A DNA stretch of 64,000 bases, taken from NCBI GenBank assembly GCA_022605405.1, contig JABYQQ010000007.1, positions 1,302,001-1,366,000 of the forward strand, in the 5' to 3' direction. The DNA comes from Earliella scabrosa. Taxonomy: Eukaryota; Basidiomycota; Agaricomycetes; Polyporales; Polyporaceae. The notes beneath the pieces were generated by a model. It saw only the letters and a list, made by a program, of their open reading frames with translations. It was not told where the DNA came from and did not search any database. The translations under genes and the position numbers were made by a program. Below are positions 11,418-22,380 of this stretch, piece by piece (positions within the stretch are counted from its first letter, which is position 1; every line of letters starts with the position of its first letter).

Positions 11418-13124
11418 TCATACGGAGATCGTTTTGAAGATGTTGAACCCGTCATAGGCTGTGCTGATTACCGCACCGGGTATCTGTGGGTGCCAGTGGA
11501 TCTCTTTGACGTCCTTCTGGCCCTGGTGCACGAACAGCAGCTGGGGCGGGACGTCCCTGCCGCCTTCTGTTGCGTCCATTGCACCAGTCTCTTCGTCGTC
11601 CTGCTCGACCGCGAGATCCCAGAGCGTAACTTGATCGTCCGCTCCAGACGCAGCGAAGATGGAGTCCTCTGTGGGGTGCCATTCGATGGACGTGATGGGT
11701 GCGCTATGCCAGTTGAAGGCCGCGACCGGAGAAGGGTCCGGTGCAGTTGTCCTAGAACGCCAATTTAGCATTTCGAACACGAGCGCGACTCTGCTGAAAT
11801 ACGCACCCCTTCTTCTTGAGGTTCCGAAGGTCCCACACTTTGATTCCGCCCTCATCTCCACCGCTGAGTAGCAGATACGTCGTAGCGCGGTTCCAGCTGA
11901 TCACATTGACGTCGCTCTCGTGCGCCTTCCCAATCCCGGCAACGCTCTGCCGACCCTTCGTCCGCACGTCCCAGATCTGCACGCTCTGGTCCGCCGAACA
12001 CGATGCAAACACCGTGGGCTCGGTCGGGCTCCACTGCAGGTCCTCCACGCTCGAGGTGTGCGACGTGAACGGCTGGCTGAGCGCGTTGAACCCGGACGGG
12101 GTGGTCGTGGTGAGGTAGATCTTCGCGTGAATGTCGCCCGTGAGGAGGCGCAGTGCGGAGGGGTTCGCCTCGCCAGAGGATGCCCAGTCCATCGCAAAGC
12201 CCTCAGCGCGACCATGCGAGTTGATGGTGAAAGCGGGTGTGTGCGTGCGCGACTTGTCTACGGTGTAGCCGGGGACGTCGAGAGCCTCGATCAGTGGCCG
12301 GACGTCCCATATGTGCACTTTGCCGGTCTCGGACCAGCTCGCGACGTAGTATGGCTGGGAGACGGGCGGAAGGGACGAAGATGAGGGCAGGGGTTGCGCG
12401 CGGACGCGGTTGACACCGCCGAGGTGAGGTACAGAACGGTGCTCGAGGACTGGGTCTTCGTCGAGTGCGTCCTCATCGTCTTCGTCCTCATCGTCGGAAT
12501 CTATCTGAAGTCAGTCGCGCTCGTGCGTACGGTGGAACAAGGACTCACCGTTCTCGCGCTGGGTTTTCTGTAGCGAGCTCATTTTATACACCGAAATCTC
12601 GTTATTCTTCGCAACGTCCGCTTGAGTCCCAGTTACGAGGTACGCGGTCGCGGGGTACCGTTGCCGATGGTCTCCGAGGTTGTCTCGTAGGATGTCGAAC
12701 GAGAGACATGGCCAGTTCACCGTCATGTTATGTCGCATGATGTACACAGAGTCGTCGGGTTCTAGTATTTCGTCCTTTTCCAGACGGTGTACTCCGGGTA
12801 TGAATACATTCGGCGCTGGAGGTTGTTCTTCGGATTCCTCGATCGCGGGGAGAACTTCATCATCGACATCCATGCCTGCGCAGCTATGTTGACTGGGTGC
12901 AGGCGAATCACATTGCGAGCGCACGCACCATCGTCTGGCTTCCCCGCCTCAGCATCTACGACTTCCTCGTCGCTCTCGTACTCATCCTCCCACCCGTCTT
13001 CAAATTCACCCATCTCGTCGTCCATGGCATGGTCTTTATGTTTTGACTCCGAGCGCGGTGTTTTCCTGGGCTCTCCATGGCTACCAGAGGCGGTCTGGAT
13101 CTCTGTCACCGAACGCTTTGACAT
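11418..13124 (-). CDS. RRB1: Ribosome assembly WD40 protein RRB1 / GRWD1
   Basis: RRB1/GRWD1 is a nuclear and nucleolar WD40 chaperone that binds ribosomal protein L3 before its assembly into pre-60S particles. The start ATG at 13124 opens with [10 protein letters not shown] and a highly acidic stretch rich in Glu and Asp. Then comes the histone-chaperone-like N-terminal module ([19 protein letters not shown], then [13 protein letters not shown]), as in the CAF1C/H4-binding family. WD repeats follow, with readable motifs [67 protein letters not shown] and [24 protein letters not shown] just before the stop. At least four introns interrupt the gene. It is convergent with PA28, and only about 265 nt separate the two stop codons. 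Confidence 0.93.
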
Positions 13125-13979
13125 GGAGGAGAGAAGATAGGATTACGGTCGAGTACATGGGCGCCTGATCAATACCCAAATTTCCTGTAGGCGCCGTGTA
13201 GTCTCGCCACGTGCCCGAGGCGATAACTCTGCCAATTCAGGTCACCGGTCACCGGCAAGCCTGGGCAAGGTAGGACCGACCACACGGCGAGGGCATGTAA
13301 GACAGCTGTCCTGACGCAAACATATTGCTCCGACCCCAGGCTGTCTGTGTGCTCCAGTAGCACATTCCAGCATATTCCCCTCAGGCTGAGTATGGTACCT
13401 CCGTCGTACCGGACAAACCCGATTGAAGCGGGAAACTGGGGCGCCCGATTAATGGATGTCTCTAGGAACCTCTGGGGTCTCGGACCCCGCAAACGATCAA
13501 TGTCGCGGTCGCCAAGGTACCTGAGCTTGACCCGTGAGCACTACGGCGTAAAGCGGCGTCCTGTCTTCTCAGCCTTCGACCTCCCTGTTGCCATTAATTG
13601 TGGCTGTCAGGATAGCCTTGAACCCTGTGGCACGCCGTACAAACCTCGTATACCTCCATGCCGAACGATTATGTTTCCTGACCAAGCATGCTGCGCGACC
13701 TGTTGGGTCCATGTCATTTCTGATCACATTTAGCCCGTCAATTCGGAATGGCCTTGCCAGGGGATCAGCCGCGGCGCTGACGCGTTCCATTGGCATAAGT
13801 CCCGGCTTCGAAGTTCGTGTACGTGGCATGGTTCCCAGGCCGGGCCCTGCAATAAGGCCGGTAACTATCTGGGAGGTATAAAGGCACCGTGCCGCGTGCT
13901 ATAGCCCTATCATCAGTCCCCATACTTAGATTCGCGCGAACCCTCTTCCATCCACCGTCAACCTTGTTCAACTCCTAAG
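13125..13979. other. intergenic region, upstream part of the MAPEG duplication unit
   Basis: No gene was seen. From about 13390 onward the sequence resembles 15040-15463: both carry CCCGATTGAMGCGGGAAR, CTGGGGCGCCC, ATGGATGTC, a TTCTCAGCCTTC segment and GCGCTGACGCGTTC in the same order. The duplicated unit therefore includes promoter DNA as well as the gene. Confidence 0.7.
13877..13882 (+). promoter_or_regulatory. TATA box of MAPEG gene 1
   Basis: TATAAA in the context GAGGTATAAAGGC lies about 100 nt upstream of the start codon at 13980. The second gene has TATATATA at the equivalent place. Confidence 0.65.
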
Positions 13980-14723
13980 ATGTCTGGCATCGTTCTCCCG
14001 AAGGAGTGAGTACTTGCTTGCTAGTCTCGCTGTGCAATATGATCACTGACGTGCGCTTTCAAGATACGCGTATCCTGTCGCTGCGGTACTTTCTTCAATC
14101 TATGTGATGGTATGGCAGACCATCAGGGTTGGCGCGGCCCGCAGGAGGGCTAAGATCGACTACCCCCAAGGCAAGTCAGATTGGCGAACGTATTGTCTCT
14201 CATCTGCTCAACCTTTTGTTGCCAGTTTACGCGGAGAAGGCGGAGGCTGCAGCCAACAAAGATGCACTGCTCTTCAACTGCGCACAACGTAGAACCATAC
14301 ATTGTACTGTATCCGCGACGCGTTGCTGATCTTGCATCACGCTTGTTCAGGTGCTCACCAAAACACCCTCGAGGTCTGGCCTCTCGTTACCTCCACGACA
14401 CTCATCGCAGGGTTGACGCACCCCGTGCTTGCGGCGTCGCTTTGTGGTACATGGGTGTTCTGTCGTATCTTGTACACCATCGGCTACGCGAGTGGTGATC
14501 CCAAGAAGGTTGGTGTTTTTGTGCTGTGTGCTCCCTTCTCGTACACAATCTTGACCATCGTGGATCGCCAGCGCAACTTGTTCGGCGCTGCTGGAATCGG
14601 CATGCTCGCTTCATTCGGTAAGGCAGCTTCACCTATTGCCACACATGTCACTTACAAGCCGTGAACGTAGGTCTCCTTGGAACTGCCACTTACAGCGCAG
14701 TGTCTCTCATCCGGTCGCTGTAA
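13980..14723 (+). CDS. MAPEG protein, microsomal glutathione S-transferase 3-like (copy 1)
   Basis: MGST3-type proteins are small four-helix integral membrane enzymes of the ER or mitochondrial outer membrane. They conjugate glutathione to lipophilic electrophiles or reduce lipid peroxides. The spliced protein is about 150 residues. It starts MSGIVLPKEYAYP, has a first hydrophobic helix (VAAVLSSIYVMVWQTI) followed by a basic RRRAK turn, and contains FNCAQRAHQNTLE, the family signature of MGST3. Three more hydrophobic segments follow, ending TYSAVSLIRSL. There are five introns; the second (14171-14225) uses a GC donor. The gene is the first of a tandem pair with 15464-16195. Confidence 0.9.
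14171..14225 (+). other. GC-AG intron of MAPEG gene 1
   Basis: The intron starts GCAAGT and ends TTGCCAG, 55 nt long. Removing it joins CCCCAAG to TTTACGCG and gives YPQVYAEKAE. No GT donor nearby keeps the frame. Confidence 0.8.
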
Positions 14724-15463
14724 TGGGTTGGAGTTGTCTCCGAGTCTCGTGTAGAATATCAATGCTGTGACCTACGCTTGAATAATGATGTCAGCTTCGT
14801 CGTCTCAGGGACTCGTTGTTTCTAGAGTGGAGAAACTGCCTGGTACATACATAACCGCCCGATACATATATGGAGGGGTAACCATGCCAGCGCGCCTCCA
14901 TCTTCCACTTCCTCATCCGTCAACTAGTTCGGATATAGGACTTGAATGTACGCACTCACACATGATCTACTTATCAAGCTTGTCTGTAGGCTCTGTCCAC
15001 GAATAGCCCCTGCACCGTCCGGATACAATCAAGTACAAGTAGAATCCCGATTGACGCGGGAAGCTGGGGCGCCCAAATGGATGTCAAACTCCGCAAAGAT
15101 CATTGTCAACGTACGCGTGTGAGGCACTCCTGAGCTCGTCAGTATTAGTACAGCAGCGTACCCGCCTATGTTTTCTCAGCCTTCCCGTTCTCTGCCGCCA
15201 TAAACCAATGTTGCCTTCAATCCCCGTGCTCTGACCGCCACTGCGCCGTATTTCGTATACATCGTTTGCGTTTGCATGCTGCGCCAGGCGAGGTAGACCA
15301 GCCGCAGGGCTGACGCGTTCAAATGATATTCGGCTTCATGTAAGTGGCACCTGGTATATGCCGATCACTCCGAGCCCCATGGTATATATACGTAGCCCCA
15401 TCAGTCCCGTAGATTCGCGCACGCCGCAAACCCTGTTCGTTCCACCGTTAAACTTGGTCCAAG
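14724..15463. other. spacer between the two MAPEG genes
   Basis: The first part is the 3' flank of copy 1. From about 15040 the spacer repeats, in diverged form, the upstream region seen at about 13390-13979. A TATATATA box lies at 15383-15390. No separate gene was seen. Confidence 0.65.
15383..15390 (+). promoter_or_regulatory. TATA box of MAPEG gene 2
   Basis: TATATATA in the context ATGGTATATATACG lies about 75-80 nt upstream of the start codon at 15464, at the place matching TATAAA in copy 1. Confidence 0.65.
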
Positions 15464-16195
15464 ATGTCTGGTATTGTACTGTCGAAGGAGTGAGTTACTC
15501 AGTGCTAGTCCCGCCGTAGCAATAACTGACGTTGCACTGTCTTGCAAGATATGTGTATCCCGTCGCCGCGGTTCTCTCCTCAGTCTATGTGCTGGTGTGG
15601 CAGACCATCAAGGTTGGCGGAGCCCGGAGAAGGGCTAAGATCGAGTACCCTCAAGGCAGGTCACATGGCAGGCAAGGCCAATTATCTCTCACTGAGCCCT
15701 CCATTTCTAGTTTACGCGGAAAAGGCGGAGGCTGCAGTCAACAAAGATGCACTGGTGTTCAATTGCACACAACGTAGGGTCATCCCTCATGCTATATCCG
15801 CGACGTGTTGCTGATCCGGCCGAAAGGTGCTCACCAAAACACCCTCGAGGTCTGGCCTCTGATTACTTCTACAACACTCATCGCGGGGTTGACGCAACCC
15901 GTGGTTGCTGCGTCACTGTGCGGCACATGGGTGTTCTGTCGTATCTTGTACACCATCGGCTACTCGACTGGTGAGCCCAAGAAGGTGAGTGTATCCATTG
16001 TTACTCGACATACATGTCGCTGACCCGGAACGCTGAATGTTAGCGCAACCTTTACGGCTCTGCCAAGATCAGCACGCTCGCTTCATTGAGTAAGCCGTAT
16101 CTACCTATTGATAGAGGGGTTTTAACGATCATGGTAACGTAGGTCTGCTCGGAACGGCGACTTACAGCGCAATCACTCTCATCAGGTCGCTGTAA
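15464..16195 (+). CDS. MAPEG protein, microsomal glutathione S-transferase 3-like (copy 2)
   Basis: This is a tandem paralogue of 13980-14723 with the same five introns. It starts MSGIVLSKEYVYP and keeps the helix-turn with RRRAK, the FNCTQRAHQNTLE signature and the ending TYSAITLIRSL. Its second intron (15656-15710) also begins with GC (GCAGGT) and is also 55 nt long. The last intron boundary differs slightly: copy 2 splices after TTGA rather than TTCG, giving LASLS where copy 1 has LASFG. All membrane helices are intact, so both copies appear functional. Likely role: glutathione-dependent detoxification in internal membranes. Confidence 0.9.
15656..15710 (+). other. GC-AG intron of MAPEG gene 2
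   Basis: The intron starts GCAGGT and ends TTTCTAG. A nearby GT (GTCACA, 4 nt downstream) would shift the frame, so the GC donor is required to give YPQVYAEKAE. Confidence 0.78.
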
Positions 16196-16572
16196 TGGGT
16201 TGGATATTGGCACTGAGTAGTTGTCTTGGATCGCGTGTTGCATACCAGTACTGCGGATGGATCATGTTTCAATAATCATTCCTCCCTACCCACAATGGGC
16301 CATAAGCACCGCCAGTCCCAAGAGCCGTTGTGTCGATTCGACAGTCACCAGTATTGCATTCCCGTCACGGCAGATACAAATCAAAGGCCCATTCTGGGCT
16401 AGCCGCCCACATACGTGAAGGCTTCGCGGGCGTCTCGAGGTAACCCAAACACCCAACCACTCTCACCGCCAGTCAAACTGGAAACCAGCAACCCACCTCT
16501 TCCCTGCACTCATCTCCATGCACAGTCTATCAGTCGGACGGTCCTTGCATCCGACTTCTTCTACCTGAAAAG
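16196..16572. other. intergenic region
   Basis: This is the 3' flank of MAPEG copy 2 and the 5' flank of the next gene. The last 100 nt are C/T-rich. No other feature was seen. Confidence 0.5.
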
Positions 16573-18085
16573 ATGAACAACAAACCCCAGCGCCCCACAA
16601 TGTCCCTACCACGACCTTCCCTGCCAACATCCTCGTCCGATTTCGCTCTACCATCCTCACCGTCCGCTTCACTTCCTCCATCCTCCTCTGATGATCTCAG
16701 TCCTTTCCTCCTGAGGCTCCGTCGTCCGAGCACGCTTGGCCCACGCGGCGGGAGCCAACCTCCACAAGACAGCCGACTTCACAGCCCGCTCGTCTCGTCG
16801 TTCACGCGGAGGCACAGTTCTGGCGGGACGGGAGAGGATTCGGAGAGCGACAGAGATAAGATGTCAACGGACAGCGACTCCGGGAATGCCACGCCTCTCC
16901 TGCCAGGCCCGCAGATCGACTCGGAGAGCGACGCAGGCATGAAGACGAGCCGGCCACGCACCCCACCACGCATGACCTCGGCCTCGAGTTCGAGCTCTGG
17001 AAACGAGGACCAGCCTGCCATGAGGGCACATCAGCGCAAGCTGTCTCATTCCGTACGTGCCTTCTCTTGGCCTTTCCCTCCCACTTGGCCTTTCCCTCCC
17101 ACTTCCCTCACTTGTCCGTCATGCTCATGCGCCTTCGCAAGCAGGTCCGGGTGCCACGCATCCTTGCGCTCGTGGCAGAGTCGCATATGCAGGAGAATGA
17201 GGTCCAGTCAGAAGCACAGTTCCAGCGCATGCTTGCGTCGTTTAGCGACTCTCCCGCAAACCCGCGTACGCCGCGTGCGGCGTCTGATCGCGGACGGTAT
17301 CCCGAAGAGGCTGGTGGGGACGAGCCACAGCGCGAGTCCACCCCAAGCGACGACGAGGAACTGGAAGATGTTCCCTTTGCCTACTCGGAATCCGCACCTG
17401 CCACCAAACCCGTCACTCCTGCACAGAGCGTCAACGGCGACGACCCGTCCATGCTGGAGAGCCCCATTGGGACCGCGATGGATGTGGACATGGTGCGTGA
17501 GATGTGCAATCGCGTCATCCAGCAACAACGCGCTCATACTAGACGTGTGCAGCCCTCTTCGGTCGTGTCCTCCCCTATCGTATCTTCATGGCGATATACG
17601 CCTCCCCCTACCTCGACGAGCGCCGTCAGAAGTAACAAACGGAAACGTATGTCCAACCAGTTTCATGCACTCCATCTCAGAAATGGGGCGCTGACAATTG
17701 CTCCCTTGCAGTTGACGACCGCTACGACCCATATCCGACTGCGGCAAAGCGGCGCGCAGTGTCGCCATCCATCTCTCACCTACGTGAATCGTTCAACGGG
17801 CGGCTGTCCGGCAGTGCCCCCCGTCTATCCATGCCTATCCCCATCCCAATACCCCCTGGTCTCCACTCAGGATCGTCGTCGCCCATCGTTCCAGGCTCTA
17901 GCTCGTACTGGTCCGCTCGGCAGAGTTTCGGCTCGGCTTCTGCAAGCGTCCTCTCCAGTCCTACTTTGCGAGCGCAGATCGGCCTGGCAAGTCCCGTGTT
18001 GCGCCCCATGACAAGAGCTCGTCGAGAAGGAGAGCGAGAAGTTGACGGCGCCGAAGAGGGCGTGAACGGACTGAGCATCGCGTGA
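16573..18085 (+). CDS. hypothetical disordered protein, probably nuclear
   Basis: Not recognised as a named family. The start ATG at 16573 opens with MNNKPQRP and a long Ser/Pro-rich region with acidic patches. Exon 1 ends after LSHS at a GTACGTGCC donor, and exon 2 resumes with VRVPRILALV. An intron with a GTATGTCC donor and a CCTTGCAG acceptor then joins NKRK to LDDRYDPYPTAAKRRAVSPS, a basic block that could act as a nuclear localisation signal and is the best conserved-looking part. The C-terminus is Ser/Pro-rich and ends ARREGEREVDGAEEG before the stop at 18083. There are two introns and about 430 residues, with no catalytic motif and no membrane segment. A regulatory or scaffold protein is possible, but no function can be assigned. 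Confidence 0.75.
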
Positions 18086-18341
18086 TCTCCTTCTTGTCGT
18101 CTCTGCCATATCGTTGGAAGTACTGTACGTAACTTAATGGCTCATACATTGTCTTCCTCACGCGTCACCTTGTATGTATATACCGAGGACCCTCGTCGCT
18201 GTACTTTTAGATCTTGCAACTGTACAGTATTGCATCTTCACATCGCCGTCTTGATCACGATCACGTAGCTAGAAGTAGTGTACATGTGTACATTTTATCG
18301 CATATCACTATCAGCTCTATTGGACCATCATCTAATCCCAC

Positions 18342-18917
18342 TCAACTTCCCCGGTATGTCGTGTACGAGTATGGGCTGATGAGCAAGGGTATGTGGTAGT
18401 GCTCCGCGGGGTTTGCCACCTCGAAGGTGATCTGCGCAAGGACGATTTCGATGAGCCCAACGACTCGGTGAACAGCATGCGGTATGCTCGGACCTCGACC
18501 CATGGATAGAAACACTTGCGTCCGACGCTCTCGAAGTAGTCTTTGGTCCTGAAGACGACCTTGTATAGTTTCCCAGCTTCCAACTTGATGAGCTCTTCAC
18601 GCCTCTGTCCTGGACCAGCTTCAGGGTAAAGCTGCATGCAACGACCATCGTAGTCGGTCACACTGAATATATGCGCAGAAATCAGAGTGCGACCGACCTG
18701 AGCAACGAGATTGACGCACCTTTCGGCGAGCACCTTGAAACCAGCAGTTGGACTCTCCGTGAAACTCAGTTCCTGGAGCTGGACAGGAACGCCTGCTGCG
18801 GGCTTGCCAATCGAAGAATCGAGCACTGTTCCGCAGCCATTTACCGTTGATTCACTGCTGCTACGTGTTCTGAACGTGTATGTGCGTACCATGGCAAGTG
18901 ACCGGAGACTTCGACAT
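18342..18917 (-). CDS. 5-hydroxyisourate hydrolase (transthyretin-like)
   Basis: HIUase hydrolyses 5-hydroxyisourate, the product of urate oxidase, in purine breakdown. Exon 1 is very short (18917-18890, nine codons and one base) and ends in front of a GTACGC donor. Joined to 18825 it reads [19 protein letters not shown], which matches the family N-terminus including the catalytic His. Two further introns lie before SVTDYDGRC and before ITFEVANP. The C-terminus [10 protein letters not shown] carries the YRGS signature that separates true HIUases from transthyretin. A later start at 18892 would remove the His and is rejected. About 120 residues, the usual length. No obvious C-terminal peroxisomal signal beyond the family ending. 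Confidence 0.93.
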
Positions 18918-19182
18918 ACGTGTTCGCTGCTGGCTTGGACGGTGTGGACGATGTGTATGACGTCGAGGGCAAGGATGGACGCGACGGCCGACGCGCCTCA
19001 TCTCGATCGGAGGCGGTCCGAGATCTCCGGACCGCGTCGCGAGCTTCGCTTGCCCTGCGCCATTGGCATGAACACAGGACGGAGCGCTGCACGCAGCAAC
19101 CTCTTCTCCTCTTTCCCAGACTCTCCGCCACCCCGAACCCCTGGACTCACACTCGGACGACGACGAGCCCAGCGTGCGCTAT

Positions 19183-21565
19183 ATGGACATGCACAAGAAG
19201 GCAGTCTCCACGGGGTTCTCTTTCAACGACGATGCCTTCTCCGACACCGAGGACGACATGCCCGAGTTCACGCCCGCAGCCATCCGCGAGGAGCTCGCTA
19301 AGAACATGAATGGCGGAGACAGCTGGGGAAGTGCGGGGGTGGACCTGAACTTGGACGACATTGTCGGGAAGATTGGGTACTCCGTCGACGCCGATGCATC
19401 CGTCTCGACGTTCGACATCGACGGGGGGCACGCATCTCCTCCTCCGTCGCCCCCGCAGACCCCGCCCTTGACGCGCATGGACTCGCAGGCGTCATCACAC
19501 CAGGACTCGCTGTACGAGGTTCCCCTTTCTTCAGAGTTCTCGCAAGTCTCGCTTGCGGACGATCCTTCTCCTTCTCCTTCGCCTCCCCGCCCCCAACACG
19601 GCGAGCCTACAGAGATCGCCACGGACTATCCTGCTGTGCAAATCGACTTGTCTGCCCCACAGGTGGTCACAAAGGAGGTTCACCTAGAACCCCGTTCTTC
19701 CGACGACGCGCCCCCTCCCTCTGACCCTCGCCTCTCCGATGAACCAGCTTCCCCCACCAGCCCTCGCTTCTCCAGCGATCAACAGCCTATCCAACTCACC
19801 CGGCACCCTCAACATGCCGCGTCTCACGAAGAGTTCCGTAGAGGACCTCCGTCTCCTTTGAACCTCCCACCGACTAGCGCAGCAGCAGCTTCGACATCTG
19901 CCCTACCTCTCCCCTCCTCATCCTCCCTTCCTACACCCACGACCGCCAAGCTCAATGAGCCCCCTACACCAACTACCCGACACAGGCCGTCGAAATCGGT
20001 GGGTCCGAGCATGTTAGACAAAGTCGTCAGCAAGACGCGACCTACTTGGCTCCCTCCCAAACCACGGGCAGAAGACAAGAAGCACCTGCAGGATTGGGAG
20101 GAGATGATGAAGCAGAGTAGGGTGGCCGGTGAGTGCACTCGGTCTGCAGACCGTCTTCCGCCTCACGAATGAATATTCGTTAACGTAGTCTGTGCCCCAT
20201 CGCCCTTACCCCCGTCCGTGTTCTCGTCGTGTATATGCGTGGCGTGATGTGACTTGCGATGCATATGCATACACAAACAACAGAGGAGAAACGACGGAAA
20301 GCGCTGCAGGCACGAAGGCTCGCCCGAGAGCAGCGCATAGAAGAGTCTCTCGGCGTGTGGCAGCGGGAGATCGTTCCGGACTGGACGGTCGTACATCGGA
20401 ATCCTCACTTACGTCGCTTATGGTGGCAAGGCATTCCAACGAAGCTACGAGCCTCTATGTGGCAACATGCCATCGGAAACCCCCTTGCATTGAGCAAAGG
20501 TGAGGTGAATGTCGTCTTCTCGCGGGCCCGTCTGCTCACTTCCCTCGCAGATGCATACAAAACCTGTCTTTCACGAGCGAGGAGGGCGCTAGCATCAGGA
20601 TCCTTTCCAACGACCGTGCTCGCGCTCCTTGAGGAAGACATTGCGAAGACGCTCCCGTCATTACACCTGTTCGCTCCGGAGAAGGGACCGCTTTATCAGG
20701 ACCTCAAGGACATGCTGTGCGCGTGGGTGGTTTCGCGTTCCGACGAGGGATTGGGATATGTAGTTGGAATCGCCAAGATCGCCGCTATGATCCTGATTAA
20801 CATGCCGCCTAATCAAGGATTCATCGTCTTGAGAAATCTTCTAGAACGACATTGCCTGAGGTCTTTCTACGGCGGGATGGGATCCAAAGACGATGTAAGT
20901 GCCCTACGAAAGTCCTCCGTGTCATCGGCTGAGTGGTCGGTCATCCAGGTGGAGGCATACTATAGGTAATCCCTTCCGCTCAATCAACAGAGCTTGACTG
21001 ACGCCGCGCAGAATATTCGACACCCTATTAGCCGATGGAATGCCGAAGAGTACGTTTCATGCCACCCGTTCACCATGGGAACAGTTTCTGACCGGACTGC
21101 CGTAGTTTATTTCAACTTCAAACAACATCAGATATCGCCGGCTGCGTATCTGCCAGACTGGCTAATACCACTATTCTTGGACCATCTGCCATTCGAAGCC
21201 TGTGCTCGCGTCTGGGATGTCATTTGTCTAGAGGGCGATGCTTTCCTGTACCGCGCCGCACTCGCTGTGCTGGGTGTCCTAGAGCCTCGCCTGTTCTTTC
21301 CCGACAAAAAAGAACTGTTAGAGCTTCTGAAGTGAGTCTTGCGCATCCCTTTGCATGTCACTCATGTCATGCTCACCTTTGCAGGGGCGAGAACAAGGCG
21401 GCGCTGGAAGTCGCCAGGCGCGAGGGCCGTCTTCTCAACAATGGCAAGTATGAGATATACGGCGTCGACGAGGAGAACCTCTGGGAGCGTATAGAGAGCA
21501 TGGACGAGTGGTGGAGAGAAAGCACATGGAAGCGACTGATTGAACGAGAATTGCCGGACTTGTAA
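19183..21565 (+). CDS. TBC-domain protein (Rab GAP family), N-terminus unresolved
   Basis: The start is uncertain: 19183 is the first ATG in the frame of MDMHKKAVSTGFSF. An upstream open frame from the ATG at 18975 also looks coding (FSSFPDSPPPRTPG) but is in another phase. A long Pro/Ser/Asp-rich region precedes a coiled segment (EEKRRKALQARRLAREQ) and the TBC domain, which begins with RRLWWQGIPTKLRASMWQ. The domain continues through DIAKTLPSLHLF, GYVVGIAKIAAM, AYYRIFDTLLADGMPK, YFNFKQHQISPAAYLPDW and VWDVICLEGDAFLYRAALAVL. The layout resembles TBC1D12/TBC1D14-type proteins. Canonical TBC GAPs carry an Arg in IxxDxxR and a Gln in YxQG. Here the matching places read DIAKT and YVVG, so GAP chemistry may be lost. 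Several introns, and the stop at 21565 follows RELPDL. Confidence 0.85.
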
Positions 21566-22380
21566 CACCATAATGCATTGATGATGTATTCCTTCGCGGA
21601 TTCGCACCACATCCGACCTCACTCTTCGGAGACGGTCTTTGGGCTGTACGTAGTCGTTGTTGGTCGATTGGGCTTATCTTATTGCACTTCGAATATCCCG
21701 CTTACAATCTAGCTACCCTCCCGCCACACATGCTCACTTCACCAACTCCTGTCCGACCCACTGAGTCCAGACCTTCGACGTACATGCGTCATTCATATGT
21801 TGCAGGCCACTATCGCTTTGACAAGGTTCCGGAACGCTCTTTGTTGATCCGTCGATAATGACTAGGAGGAGGCCTCTTCCAGCCCCGAGATAGAGTGCAG
21901 CCTAGGCCCAGAGGCACGACAAACCCGCAAGGACTTGTTTGACCTTGTGGGTGGCGCCGGACCGACGCCGGAGGGTTCTAGAGACGCCTTTTTTGGCCAG
22001 AACGCCTATGGGCCTGCACGTGACCGCGACTGGACTCTCTGCGGTCGCCCAGACTCGACACAGCGCGCGCGGCATGCCTATCTCGGACAGGGAGGCGTCC
22101 TATGTCGCTGAAACACAGGTCTATCGCGGGCTGGGATGTGCGAGACAGGTCGATGTGTTCCGACTTGCACCGCTGACCCTCCGGACTCGCTGCGAGCACA
22201 AGTGGCGTGTTCTGCGGGTCGGAGGTTGGTATTTAAGGGAGGGCTTCTGGCCTTTCATGTCCTCCATCAACCCAGAACACATCTGTTCAGGCAATCGTCT
22301 CTTCACCACTCTCGAGCCTCACCACTCAAACACCACCTCCACTCTACACCCCTCCCCACTCACACAAACCACCACTCGCC
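21566..22380. other. intergenic region with promoter of the small membrane-protein gene
   Basis: No gene was seen. A TATTTAAG box at 22230-22237 lies about 150 nt before the next start codon and is followed by a C/A/T-rich leader with CACCACTC-type repeats, typical of highly expressed fungal genes. Confidence 0.5.
22230..22237 (+). promoter_or_regulatory. TATA-like box of the 22381 gene
   Basis: TATTTAAG in the context GGTTGGTATTTAAGGG is placed about 150 nt upstream of the ATG at 22381, with a CA/CT-rich leader in between. Confidence 0.5.

Noticed and set aside
11920..12384. 154-codon plus-strand open frame
   Set aside because: Antisense shadow of RRB1 WD repeats.
18342..18892. HIUase starting at the ATG at 18892
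   Set aside because: It removes the catalytic HVLD histidine. The short first exon from 18917 restores the full family N-terminus.
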